Shown: positions 44,651 to 53,856 of the stretch, one piece after another
Layout: each line of letters begins with the position of its first letter
Position numbering within the stretch: position 1 is the stretch's first letter
The notes under the pieces: generated by a model
The model's input: only the letters and a program-made list of their open reading frames with translations
Database searches by the model: none
Told to the model about the DNA's origin: nothing
Program-made: the position numbers and the translations under genes
Source: Martelella mediterranea
GTDB lineage: Bacteria; Pseudomonadota; Alphaproteobacteria; Rhizobiales; Rhizobiaceae
Assembly (NCBI RefSeq): GCF_021021415.1
Contig: NZ_JAINWJ010000001.1
Location: forward strand, 303,816-367,815
DNA: 64,000 bases
Direction: 5' to 3'

Positions 44651-45547
44651 TTACCCTTTCACCGCGCCGGCGGCGATGCCGCGCACGAAAAGCGGTCCGG
44701 AAACGAAATAGACGGCGAGCGGGACAAGGCCGGTCAGAAGGGTCGCCGCCATGTTGACATTGTACTCCTTCACGCCCTGCACCGCGTTGACGATGTTGTT
44801 GAGCTGGACCGTCATCGGATAGTTCTGCTGGCCTGCGAAGATCACGCCGAACAGGAAGTCGTTCCAGATGCCGGTGGTCTGGATGATCATGCCGACGACG
44901 AAGATCGGCAACGACATCGGCAGCATGATCTTGAAGAAGATCTGCCAGAACCCCGCGCCATCGACGCGCGCCGCCTTGAACAATTCCTCCGGCAGCGAGG
45001 CGAAATAGTTACGGAACAACAGCGTCAGGATCGGCATGCCGAAGATGGTGTGCACCAGCACGATGCCGGGAAGCGTCGAGAACAGGTGCAGTTCGCGCAA
45101 AATGATCACCAGCGGATAGAGCATCACCTGATAGGGGATGAAGGCGCCGAACAGGAGCACGGTGAAGAAGAACTCCGAGCCCTTGAAGCGCCAGTTGGCA
45201 AGCGCATAGCCGTTGACCGAGGCGACCGCGATCGAGATGATGATGCCGGGCACGGTGATCTTGACCGAGTTCCAGAAACCGACGCTGATGCCTTCGCAAT
45301 AAAGCCCGGTACAGGCCCCGCTCCAGGCCTTGACCCAGGGTTCGAAGGTGATTTCCACCGGCGGGGCGAAGATGTTGCCCATGCGGATTTCCGGCATGCC
45401 CTTCAACGAGGTCACGATCATCACGTAAAGCGGGATCAGATAATAGACCGCGGCCACGAACAGGATGGAATAGAGAATGATCCTGGAGGGGGCGAGCCGG
45501 CGTTTCGGACGCGGACCCGCAGGTCCGTTCAAAGCGATGTCAGCCAT
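44651..45547 (-). CDS. Carbohydrate ABC transporter permease (MalG type)
   Basis: Inner-membrane permease, 298 aa, about six helices. The EAA loop that docks the ATPase is recognisable in LPEELFKAARVDGAGFWQIFFKIMLPMSLP near residues 185-210 (family form EAAxxDGA). It follows the other permease gene by four bases and couples to the ATPase gene. GAGG lies before the ATG. Confidence 0.93.
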   Translation of the reverse strand: MADIALNGPAGPRPKRRLAPSRIILYSILFVAAVYYLIPLYVMIVTSLKGMPEIRMGNIFAPPVEITFEPWVKAWSGACTGLYCEGISVGFWNSVKITVPGIIISIAVASVNGYALANWRFKGSEFFFTVLLFGAFIPYQVMLYPLVIILRELHLFSTLPGIVLVHTIFGMPILTLLFRNYFASLPEELFKAARVDGAGFWQIFFKIMLPMSLPIFVVGMIIQTTGIWNDFLFGVIFAGQQNYPMTVQLNNIVNAVQGVKEYNVNMAATLLTGLVPLAVYFVSGPLFVRGIAAGAVKG

Positions 45548-45551
45548 GTTG

Positions 45552-46445
45552 CTACCTCTTCTTGCCTCTGAATTCCATCAGTGCCCAGGGCACGAGGATG
45601 ATGAACACAGTGACCAGCATGACGGTGGAGGCCGCCAGCCCCTGCCCGATATTGCCGCGCTGGAACATCAGGTCGTAGACATATTTCGCCGGCACTTCGG
45701 AGGCGAAGCCGGGTCCCCCTTGCGTCATGGCGACGACAAGGTCGTAGACCCGGACGATGCCGGAGGCGACGATCACCAGCGTGGTGACGAACACGCCGCG
45801 CATCATCGGAATGACGATGAAGATATAGGTGCGCCATGCCGGAATGCCGTCGATCTTCGAGGCCTTCCAGATTTCGCCGTCAATGCCGCGGAGCCCCGCC
45901 AGCATCAGCACCATGACGAGGCCCGTGCCCTGCCACAGCCCGGCGATCACGAGCGCGTAAATCACGGTGTGCTTGTTGCCGAGCAGCGCGAGATTGCCGC
46001 CGGGAAGCCCGAGTTCATCGAGAAATTTCGGCAGGCCGAGGCCGGGATCGAGAATCCATTGCCAGACCAGACCGGTCACGATGAAGGAAAGCGCGAAGGG
46101 ATAGAGGAAGATGGTGCGAAAGGTGTTTTCGAAGCGGATCTTCTGGTCGAGCAGCGTTGCCAGAATGAAGCCCACGACGAAAGAGAAGATCAGGCTGAGG
46201 CAGCCATAGATCAGCAGATTGCCGATCGCGACATTCCAGCGCGTGGTGCCGAACAGGCGATCATACTGGGCAAGGCCGACGAAGTTCTCGCTCGGCAGAA
46301 GCCTTGAATCGGTGAATGAATAGATGACCGTCCAGGCGGTGCAACCGATGAAGATGACCACCGCGGTGAGCATCATCGGTATGGCCGCGATCTTGGCGTT
46401 CAGGTTCTTGAACAGACCCATCGGACGGCGAGCGACATCAGCCAT
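45552..46445 (-). CDS. Sugar ABC transporter permease (MalF type)
   Basis: Inner-membrane permease, 297 aa, six to seven helices. The EAA loop is EIWKASKIDGIPAWRTYIFIVIP near residues 195-217 (shorter part: ASKIDGIPAWRTY). The start ATG 46445 has AGGGGAGCAGCA upstream; a GTG five codons earlier is open but less likely. Second gene of the operon, 76 bases after the binding protein gene. Confidence 0.92.
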   Translation of the reverse strand: MADVARRPMGLFKNLNAKIAAIPMMLTAVVIFIGCTAWTVIYSFTDSRLLPSENFVGLAQYDRLFGTTRWNVAIGNLLIYGCLSLIFSFVVGFILATLLDQKIRFENTFRTIFLYPFALSFIVTGLVWQWILDPGLGLPKFLDELGLPGGNLALLGNKHTVIYALVIAGLWQGTGLVMVLMLAGLRGIDGEIWKASKIDGIPAWRTYIFIVIPMMRGVFVTTLVIVASGIVRVYDLVVAMTQGGPGFASEVPAKYVYDLMFQRGNIGQGLAASTVMLVTVFIILVPWALMEFRGKKR

Positions 46446-46521
46446 TGCTGCTCCCCTCACGAGATTGGTGCAGAAAGAAAGGCGGAGCGGGCAAACCCGC
46501 CCCGCCGCTCAACCGGGCAAA

Positions 46522-47754
46522 TTACATTGCCTGTTCGATGATTTCCTTCTGCCGCTCCATGGCTTCATCGACCGACATGTCGGAGGAGAAGAATTCGAGC
46601 GCGAGGTCGGTGATCTGACCCTGCGTATCGGAATCGAGCAACTGCTCGGTCGACGGCAGCACGTTTTCCGGGTTGGCGAGAATCTCGATACCCTTCTTCA
46701 TGCAGGCATTGGCGGCTTCCAGATCGACATCGCCACGCACCGGCAGCGAGCCCTTGACCAGATTGAACTCAACCTGGGTTTCGGGCGAGACCAGCATCGA
46801 GGCGAGCTCGAGCTGGGCGGCCGTGATTTCCGGATCATCCGTCTTCGGGAAGTAGAAGGCATCGCCGCCGGTATCCAGAACCGGGTTGTTGCCGAGGCCC
46901 GGCAGGCAATCATAGTCGACGCCGGCTTCCTGGCCGGCCTGGGCGAATTCGCCCTGCGCCCAGTCGCCCATGATCTGGGCCGCGGCATCGCCCTGGATCA
47001 CCATATTGGTGGCGACGTTCCAGTCGCGGCCGGAATAGGCATCATCGACCATGTCGCGGGCCTGCGCGAAGGCTTCCCAGATGGCGCGGTTTTCATCGCT
47101 CATCACCGCTTCGGGATCCTTGTCGCCATTGACGGCGAGATAGTTGTCGACGCCGCCGATCGCGACCTGCATCACGTTGCGGATGCCGTCGACCTGCCAG
47201 GGCTGGCCGGTGGCAAGCGGAATGACGCCGGCTTCCTGCAGTTTTGGCGCCGCTTCCACCAGCTCGGCCCAGTTGGTCGGGACCGGAATGCCATTGTCCT
47301 CGAACACATGCCGGTTCAGCCACATCCACTGCCAGGAGTGGATGTTGATCGGAACGCAATAGATGCGGCCATCATATTCGCAGGCTTCGAGAAGCTTGGC
47401 CGGGCGGATCTTGCTGGCCCAGTCTTCCTTCTCGGCAAGCTCGGTCAGATCGAGCATCAGGCCGGCCTTGATGAGCTCCTCGGCGTCGCGGCCGGTGTTC
47501 ATCTGGGTTGCGCCCATGGGGTTGCCGCCGAGAATGCGGCTGACGATGATCGGATTGGCGGTGGTGCCGGAACCGGCGATGGCGCTGTCGACCCAGTTAT
47601 TGCCGGTCTCATTGAAATTGTCGGCAAGCACCTTCACGGCGGCAGCTTCGCCACCGGAGGTCCACCAATGGGTTACTTCGAGATCGGTCGCGCTGGCGGA
47701 AAGCGGCATCGCGACGCCGGCAGCGAGCGCTGCGGTGAGAATTGCATGTTTCAT
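46522..47754 (-). CDS. CUT1 sugar ABC transporter periplasmic binding protein
   Basis: Extracellular solute-binding protein family 1, 410 aa. Signal peptide at residues 1-22 (MKHAILTAALAAGVAMPLSA). The mature start DLEVTHWWTSGGEAAAVKVLA resembles the GtsA-type glucose/mannose binding proteins of proteobacteria more than maltose-binding proteins (similarity from memory). A pair of cysteines in the middle (CEYDGRIYC) probably forms a disulfide. GGGAGGACAAG precedes ATG 47754. First gene of the operon, with a 555-base regulatory region shared with the LacI gene. Confidence 0.92.
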   Translation of the reverse strand: MKHAILTAALAAGVAMPLSASATDLEVTHWWTSGGEAAAVKVLADNFNETGNNWVDSAIAGSGTTANPIIVSRILGGNPMGATQMNTGRDAEELIKAGLMLDLTELAEKEDWASKIRPAKLLEACEYDGRIYCVPINIHSWQWMWLNRHVFEDNGIPVPTNWAELVEAAPKLQEAGVIPLATGQPWQVDGIRNVMQVAIGGVDNYLAVNGDKDPEAVMSDENRAIWEAFAQARDMVDDAYSGRDWNVATNMVIQGDAAAQIMGDWAQGEFAQAGQEAGVDYDCLPGLGNNPVLDTGGDAFYFPKTDDPEITAAQLELASMLVSPETQVEFNLVKGSLPVRGDVDLEAANACMKKGIEILANPENVLPSTEQLLDSDTQGQITDLALEFFSSDMSVDEAMERQKEIIEQAM

Positions 47755-48309
47755 CTTGTCCTCCCAACTGAAACGTTGCCGGAAAACGGTATTCAAATTC
47801 CCGGAAGCTGGCAACCTTTTTGTCGAAGTTTTTGTTTCCGTGCGACTTTAGTCGGAATTTTTCCCGCCCCGACCACAAGCCGTATTGCAATGCAAATATC
47901 AAATCAAATCATTATTTTAATTGTGTTTTTTACATAAAATCGGATTCCGAAACGGCGCTTCTTCGCTAACGCAAACAATGCGGTGACCTATGCGTCATGA
48001 CGCCGCCTACGCCTTGAAAATCAGGAACTCGAACGGCCAGAAACACTTTTCTGTATCGTTTCAGCTCTTGCCGCGCTAGACTGCCGTCATCCCCTTTCCC
48101 TGACGGGAGGAGGCTGCTTGACGCTTGGCAAACAGCGCTTTTTTGCGCATGGATTGCCGGGAGACGCTATAAGCGTCGGCGACAGGCGGGGCCGTTCAGG
48201 ACGGGCGGGAGAGGTGCAACCTCGAAACGCAGACGAGCCGCGCGCGACCAGTTTCGCGCGGCAAGGCGCGTTTGCAATCAGTCCGGTTGCCGGCGAATGA
48301 GGAGACGCA
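47755..48309. promoter_or_regulatory. Divergent control region of the sugar operon and its LacI regulator
   Basis: No gene is seen in these 555 bases. An AT-rich stretch at 47880-47945 contrasts with the GC-rich genome and is the likely promoter zone. Candidate operator dyads are CGACT-TT-AGTCG (47843-47854), TTGCA-A-TGCAA (47885-47895), TCGGA-T-TCCGA (47940-47950) and GACGCT-ATA-AGCGTC (48163-48177). None has the central CG common for LacI operators, so the true site is open. Confidence 0.5.
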
Positions 48310-49377
48310 ATGAAACCGACGACAAGCCGAATAGAGGGTCGAACAGGCGAGACCGCGAACGCCCGGCCGACGCTGAAGACAATCGCCTATATGACCGGGC
48401 TCGGCGTCACCACCGTCTCGCGCGCGCTGAAGGATGCGCCGGATATCGCCGAACACACCAAGGAACGGGTGCGGCTGGTCGCCAAGCAGCTCGGCTACAT
48501 GCCGAATCGCGCCGGCGTCAGGCTCAGGACCGGCAAGACCAATGTCATTGCGCTCATCCTCAATTTGGAAGAGGAAATCATGGGCATGGCCGGTCAGATG
48601 ATCTTCGGCATCTCTGAAATCCTGGCCGACACGCCCTATCATCTCGTGCTGATGCCGCAGCCGATCCATCACGATCAGATGACGCCGGTGCGCTATATCC
48701 TCGATACCGGCTCGGCCGATGGCGTGATCATCTCGCGCATCGAGCCCGACGATCCCCGCATCAAGCTGATGCGCGAGCGCGGCATGCCGTTTGCCGCCCA
48801 TGGCCGCACGGACGGCAGTATCGACTATCCGTTTCATGATTTCGACAATGACGCCTATGCCTTCGACGCCGTGGAAATGCTGGCGGGGCGCGGGCGGCGG
48901 CGGATCGTCAGCCTGCAGCCGCCGAGCCACCTGACCTATTACAAGTATTTCCGCTCCGGCTTCGAACGCGGCCTCAGCCAGTTCTCCCTGGAGGAGACGC
49001 CGCTGACATCGATCTCGACCGATTCGCCCCTGACCGAGATCCGCAGCGGCATGCTCGCGACGCTGCGTTCCAGCCATCCGCCGGACGCCGTGATCGCCTG
49101 CAGCGGCAGCAGCGCGATCCCGATCATGGCGGCGCTCAGGGACTGCAACCTGACGCTCGGCCGCGAGGTTGACGTGGTGGCCAAGCAGCCGGCCGACTTC
49201 CTGAACTGGATCAATCCGGAACTCATTGCCATGAGCGAGGATTTCAGCCAGGCCGGGCGCGAACTCGCCCGCGCCGTTCTCGCCCGCATCGACAATGCCG
49301 GATCGAAGCCGCTGCAAAGCATCAGCAAGCCAGACTGGTCGAAGGCGCCGGCGGCAAGGACGCGGGAAAACAGCTAA
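48310..49377 (+). CDS. LacI family transcriptional regulator of the sugar operon
   Basis: A 355-aa repressor-type regulator. The DNA-binding helix-turn-helix and hinge span about residues 20-75 (PTLKTIAYMTGLGVTTVSRAL, then ERVRLVAKQLGYMPNRAGVRL); the rest is a periplasmic-binding-protein-like sugar sensor with VIALILNLEEE and SADGVIISRIEPDDPR. An unusual 18-residue polar extension precedes the helix-turn-helix. GAGGAGACGCA precedes the ATG. Its divergent place beside the binding-protein gene makes it the local regulator. Confidence 0.92.
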   Translation: MKPTTSRIEGRTGETANARPTLKTIAYMTGLGVTTVSRALKDAPDIAEHTKERVRLVAKQLGYMPNRAGVRLRTGKTNVIALILNLEEEIMGMAGQMIFGISEILADTPYHLVLMPQPIHHDQMTPVRYILDTGSADGVIISRIEPDDPRIKLMRERGMPFAAHGRTDGSIDYPFHDFDNDAYAFDAVEMLAGRGRRRIVSLQPPSHLTYYKYFRSGFERGLSQFSLEETPLTSISTDSPLTEIRSGMLATLRSSHPPDAVIACSGSSAIPIMAALRDCNLTLGREVDVVAKQPADFLNWINPELIAMSEDFSQAGRELARAVLARIDNAGSKPLQSISKPDWSKAPAARTRENS

Positions 49378-49389
49378 AACCCGGGGAGA

Positions 49390-49779
49390 TCAGCCGTCAG
49401 CAGCCATTCTGGACGGCGAAGGGCGGGTGAGGACGTAGAGCGCGCAACAGGCGAGCAAAAACGCGACGCCGGCCTGCAGCCACGGCCATGCGCCGGCAAA
49501 CAGCAAAACCGAGACCATGCTGCAGCCCATGGCCGCCACGGCAAGCAGCTTGGCCGGCAGCGAGATCGCGCCCTCGCGCCGCCAGCGGCCGAGATGCGGG
49601 CCGAAATGAGGATGGTTCATCAACTTTGCCTCAAGCTCCGGCGAGGAGCGGGCGAAGGCGGCGGCGGCAACGATCAGGAACGGCACGGTGGGCATCACGG
49701 GCAGGACCGCGCCGACAAGGGCAAGCGCCACCATCACCCAACCAAGCCCGATCAAAAGCCTGCGCTTCACCGTCTTCAT
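49390..49779 (-). CDS. YbaN family (DUF454) membrane protein
   Basis: A 129-aa inner-membrane protein of unknown function. Three to four hydrophobic helices; the DUF454 signature is PVMPTVPFLIVAAAAFARSSP near residue 27 followed by LMNHPHFGPHLGRWRREGAI near 53. Convergent with the LacI gene, 12 bases between stops. Monocistronic. Confidence 0.9.
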   Translation of the reverse strand: MKTVKRRLLIGLGWVMVALALVGAVLPVMPTVPFLIVAAAAFARSSPELEAKLMNHPHFGPHLGRWRREGAISLPAKLLAVAAMGCSMVSVLLFAGAWPWLQAGVAFLLACCALYVLTRPSPSRMAADG

Positions 49780-49967
49780 TCAAGTCTGCCCTTCATCCGA
49801 TTAGCCACACTGTGGCTCTACCGCATTGTTTTACCGCGACAACCTTGCCGAATCCATAGCGCCAGGCTGCGGCAAAAAAAGCATTGCCCGGCGCAAAGTC
49901 TGTTCCAACAGTGCCCGGTTTGCGCCTCACATGCTCCGCAATACCGGCGATATTTTGACCGAGCCGT

Positions 49968-52900
49968 TCAGGGGCTGGACGCGCCGTCCTGGCGCACTTC
50001 CTCCGCCCCGTCGATGATCGATTCGATCAGTCGGTCCCAATCGCTCTTCTCCGGCGCTTCGGGAACGACCTCTGCCGGCGCGACGGAAATCGGCGCGGCT
50101 TCTGCCGGCTGATCGGGCGCGGCCCCACCGGCGTCGCCCGGCGATGCCTGATCTGACGAAGGCTCACCGGCGGCACCCGCCTCGGCGTTGCGGGCGGCCT
50201 CGGCGGCGCGGCGCGCCTCTTCTTCCTGCCGCTGCCGTTCCGCCTCCTCCTGACGCTGGCGCTCGCGCGCCTCTTCCCGGCCTTGGTAGAGGGCCGCCTC
50301 ACGGCGCAGGCGCTGTTTTTCGAGAATGTCGGCCTGCAGGCGTTCCACGCGTTCGCGCTCGCGCTCGACCGCCCTCAGCGCCAGATAATTGTCGATCTCG
50401 GTGAGATCAAGGGTGCGGTCCGGCGCGGCAAGCGGGCCGTTGAAGCCGATCGTGAAGCCGGCGCTCGCCCCCTCCTCGCCCTCATCGCCAAGCTTGAGCG
50501 CGACATCGAGCGCGGCGTCCAGATCGCGCGTGTCCAGATCGGCCTCCATCGCCGCATAGACGCTGGCCTCCGGCAGATCGACCAGCACATTGCGCGCCTG
50601 CAGCGTTCCGTCGGTGATCGCAAACGGGATCGCGATATCGCCCGCGTCAAAGCTGCCATCGCCGAAGAGCAGTCCGCGGACCTCCTCCTCGATCGCCTCA
50701 TTGGTGATCTCGATGCCCTGGGAATCGGCCCAGGCGAGCAGCTCGTCCCTGAAGCCGAGATCGAGGCCGTTGAAGGTCGGCGATTTGAGCGTGACGATGC
50801 CGGAACCGCTGGCCTGCGATTTCAGGCCCCGCGCGGTATCGGCGGTGGTTTCCACGACAAGGCCGAGATCGAACGCGCCCGCGACGACGGGCGTCCCGTT
50901 CGCCTGCCAGAGATTGTCCGGCAGAGTTGCGTCGGCAAGATTGATCTGGGCCTGGAAATAGCCGTTGCCATCGGTGTTTCCAAGCCGCATGTCGCCGGAA
51001 AGCGTGCCACCCATCAGCCGGCCCGAGAGCCCGTTGAGCGCCATGCCGCCGCCGCGGAAATCGAGCTTGCCGCCCATGCCGGTCACCGGCTCGGCAAGAC
51101 CGAGATCGAAGGCGCCCGCCTGAAGGTCCACGCTCGCCTCCGCCGTCCCGAAATAGGCGCGGTCGAAGGGCACATCCGAAAGATTGCCCTCGGCATCGGT
51201 GAAATCGGGACCGAACACGGCCTCTGTCAGCCAGGCCATATCGAGCCGGTCGAGTGCGAGCGCGCCCTTGAGCGAGGCCACCGGCCCGCCCCTTGCGAGC
51301 GAAAGCCGGCCGGCAAGGCCATTGCCGTCAAGCGTTCCGTCAATGGCCGAAAGCGTATAGGTCTCATCGTCGATATCGAGCGCCGCCTTCAGCGACACCG
51401 GCACCCCGAAGGCCGTGCCGGGAACGGCAAAGGCGTTCATCGCCAGATAGGGTTCCAGATCAGGGCTTTCGAGCGAAACCGAATAGCGGCCGTTCAGGAA
51501 ATCGCCCGCCGCAAGGCTCGCCTCGCCGCTGGCGGAGAACCGGGTCTCCCCGCTTGCCGTGCGAAAGCCGATGGTGGCCGGCCCCTCGGCACCGTCGCGA
51601 TCGACGGAAAGCGACACCTGCGCGCCCGCCGGCGCGGGGATCGGCAGCGGCATCAGGCCCGCCTGTCCGAACAGCACCGCGGCATCCGGGTTCGAGGCCT
51701 GAAGCTGGCCGCTCATGCCGCCCTGCCCCGTGAGCGAGTCCATCCGCCACGAGCCGGAAATGCGGCTGCCATTGGCGCTGCCCTGGATCACCGCGGCGGC
51801 TGCGGTTCCATCCTGCCCGAAGGTCAGATCCGCCTCGAGACTGGTATCGTTGTACCAGAGCGCGCCATCGCCGAGCATGGTCAGCAGCGGATGATCGCCG
51901 GCCCGTTCGCGCAGCATCGCCACGAAATCGGTAATGTCTCCGGCGAAAAGCGTCAGGCGGGCGGAGCCGGTCGGCATATCCCGCATCGTCTGTGCCTGCC
52001 CCGAAAGCGTGATCGCCGCGCCCGCGAGATCGTCGATCTTCAGGCTCTCGATCGTCACCGCGCCGGCCTGATAGGTGAAATCGGTATCGACCACATTGGC
52101 CGTCAGGTCGAAGGCGTTGACCGCGCCGGCCCTGAGCGTGGCGTGAATGCGATGCTGGCTGAGACCACTATCGATATCCTCGCCCACCATCAGCCCGGCA
52201 AGAGCCCTGAGCGCGTTCAGATCGATGACATTGCCGGAGAGGTCGAAATCGAGCGTCGGCGTCGCCGCGCCGTCGGCCTGGCGCGACAGGGTGCCGTCGA
52301 GCACGGCGTCGCCGGCGACGATCTGCAGGTTTTCGAAGGCCTGCGTCTGCGGCGTCAGAATAACGTCGGCGGAAAAGCCGGCGCGGTCGAGTTCGCGGAT
52401 TTCCGGGCTGACCTTGCCGGTCAGCCATTGCGAAAGTCCGCTTGGCTGGCGCGAGGCGACCAGGAGCGAGCCCGAAAAATCCGTCGTGTCGCCGACGGCC
52501 AGCCGCCCGGACGCTTCCACCTGGGTGCGGCCGGGCAGGATCGCCGAGCCGTTTTCGATCCGCCAGCCATCGCCGTCCGGCGAGGCGTCGAGCACGATCG
52601 AGCGGATCGTGGTATCGCCGGAGACCAGCGCCGGCAGGCGGAAGGTCACCTTGCCCGGCAATTGCGGGATTGGCACGTCCCTGATGAAGCCGATCAGCAC
52701 GTCGAGGCGCTCGCGCGCGCTTGGCGGCGCGACCCGGCCCTTCTTCAGATTGGTGTCGTAATCGGAAAGCCGCTCGACATTGAATTGCTGGCCGTTGGCC
52801 GTCAGCAGAAAGGTGCCGCCCGGCCGTGTGTCGAAATTGCCCTCGCCCGAGATCACATAGGGATCGACGCGGGTGCCGACCTCCAGCCGGTATTCCGGCA

Positions 52901-53711
52901 CCGCGAAGGAGTTGTTGGTAAGCTCGAACTTGCCGGCAACGCGCGGCGGCGGCACGTCCTGTTCCTCATCTGCGGTCACGGCGAGACGGAAGTCGCCGGC
53001 ATAGACCGGCGCGCCGGTCGCAAGCGACACATCGCCTTCCATCGACGCCAGAAGCGGCCATTGCAGGGGCGCAGCGGTCAATCGCACCCGCACGGAGCGG
53101 GTTTCGGGGTCGGGACGGCCGGTCAGGATCGAGAAGCTTCCGGCGCGGCCATCGAGCACGCCCGTCCCCTCCATGCGCCACGGGCCTTCGATCGCGTTGG
53201 CGGAAAGCATGGCGTCGATGTCGGTCAGGCTGCGCATCCGCCCGCTTGCCGCATCCGAGAGGTGGATTTCGCCATCGCGCACCTCGACATCCTCGAAGAT
53301 CACGCGGCGGGAGGCGATGGCACTCTCGCCGGTGTCGGTCCATGAGAGCGCGCCATCCTCATCGAGCGAGAGATTGAACACGGGGTGTTCGAGCTGCATC
53401 TTGAAGATGCGCATCTCGCCGCTGAGGAAGGGCGCCAGTTCCGCGTCCATCGAGAAGGATTCGGCCGTCGCAAGCGGCGTGCCGGCGGCATCGCGGCCGA
53501 CGCTGACATCGTGCATGGTAATCGCCGGAAACGGCAGGATGCGGACATCGACGTCGCCGAGCACCTCGACCTTCTTGCCGATCACCCGGCTCGCCTGCAC
53601 CTCGAATTCCCGCCGGAAGCTGCTCCAGTCGATGAAATAGGGAGCGACCAGCGCGACACAGAGGACGAAAACCAGAAAAGCGCCAATGATAACCAGTATT
53701 CGTGCCAGCAA
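49968..53711 (-). CDS. Large AsmA family protein with charged C-terminal tail
   Basis: A 1247-aa envelope protein: one N-terminal membrane anchor (residues 3-28, VIIGAFLVFVLCVALVAPYF) and a long periplasmic beta-rich body of the AsmA/AsmA_2 type, related to the bridge-like lipid-transfer proteins (TamB, YhdP) that move phospholipids between membranes. The N-terminal AsmA block is residues 1-150 (DWSSFRREFEVQASRVIGKKV), the conserved C-terminal AsmA block about 820-1080 (GLDLGFRDELLAW). The last 130 residues change to a Glu/Arg/Gln-rich helix (RERQRQEEAERQRQEEEARR) and a Pro/Ala linker. Start is TTG 53711 with GAGGA nine bases before. Confidence 0.88.
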   Translation of the reverse strand: MLARILVIIGAFLVFVLCVALVAPYFIDWSSFRREFEVQASRVIGKKVEVLGDVDVRILPFPAITMHDVSVGRDAAGTPLATAESFSMDAELAPFLSGEMRIFKMQLEHPVFNLSLDEDGALSWTDTGESAIASRRVIFEDVEVRDGEIHLSDAASGRMRSLTDIDAMLSANAIEGPWRMEGTGVLDGRAGSFSILTGRPDPETRSVRVRLTAAPLQWPLLASMEGDVSLATGAPVYAGDFRLAVTADEEQDVPPPRVAGKFELTNNSFAVPEYRLEVGTRVDPYVISGEGNFDTRPGGTFLLTANGQQFNVERLSDYDTNLKKGRVAPPSARERLDVLIGFIRDVPIPQLPGKVTFRLPALVSGDTTIRSIVLDASPDGDGWRIENGSAILPGRTQVEASGRLAVGDTTDFSGSLLVASRQPSGLSQWLTGKVSPEIRELDRAGFSADVILTPQTQAFENLQIVAGDAVLDGTLSRQADGAATPTLDFDLSGNVIDLNALRALAGLMVGEDIDSGLSQHRIHATLRAGAVNAFDLTANVVDTDFTYQAGAVTIESLKIDDLAGAAITLSGQAQTMRDMPTGSARLTLFAGDITDFVAMLRERAGDHPLLTMLGDGALWYNDTSLEADLTFGQDGTAAAAVIQGSANGSRISGSWRMDSLTGQGGMSGQLQASNPDAAVLFGQAGLMPLPIPAPAGAQVSLSVDRDGAEGPATIGFRTASGETRFSASGEASLAAGDFLNGRYSVSLESPDLEPYLAMNAFAVPGTAFGVPVSLKAALDIDDETYTLSAIDGTLDGNGLAGRLSLARGGPVASLKGALALDRLDMAWLTEAVFGPDFTDAEGNLSDVPFDRAYFGTAEASVDLQAGAFDLGLAEPVTGMGGKLDFRGGGMALNGLSGRLMGGTLSGDMRLGNTDGNGYFQAQINLADATLPDNLWQANGTPVVAGAFDLGLVVETTADTARGLKSQASGSGIVTLKSPTFNGLDLGFRDELLAWADSQGIEITNEAIEEEVRGLLFGDGSFDAGDIAIPFAITDGTLQARNVLVDLPEASVYAAMEADLDTRDLDAALDVALKLGDEGEEGASAGFTIGFNGPLAAPDRTLDLTEIDNYLALRAVERERERVERLQADILEKQRLRREAALYQGREEARERQRQEEAERQRQEEEARRAAEAARNAEAGAAGEPSSDQASPGDAGGAAPDQPAEAAPISVAPAEVVPEAPEKSDWDRLIESIIDGAEEVRQDGASSP

Positions 53712-53856
53712 ACCTGCTATTCCTCTGTCACTTGCGTTTGCGGCTCCGGCCGCATTGGCCAGAACCTAGCACAGGGCAGAATGGCAAACCAGTTCAGGCG
53801 CCGGTTCCATGCGGGGCGATTTGCCCTTTTTCCGCGCGAGGCCGCACCGGTTGCAA

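Noticed and set aside
43520..45571. Open frame of 683 codons on the plus strand opposite the ABC transporter genes
   Set aside because: Spans two real minus-strand genes (ATPase and permease) and encodes His/Asp/Arg-rich text without domain features.
50283..53345. Open frame of 1020 codons on the plus strand opposite the AsmA gene
   Set aside because: It is the antisense shadow of a GC-rich coding sequence; the encoded text is low-complexity Arg/Gly/Ala/His without any domain, while the minus strand gives a clear AsmA protein.
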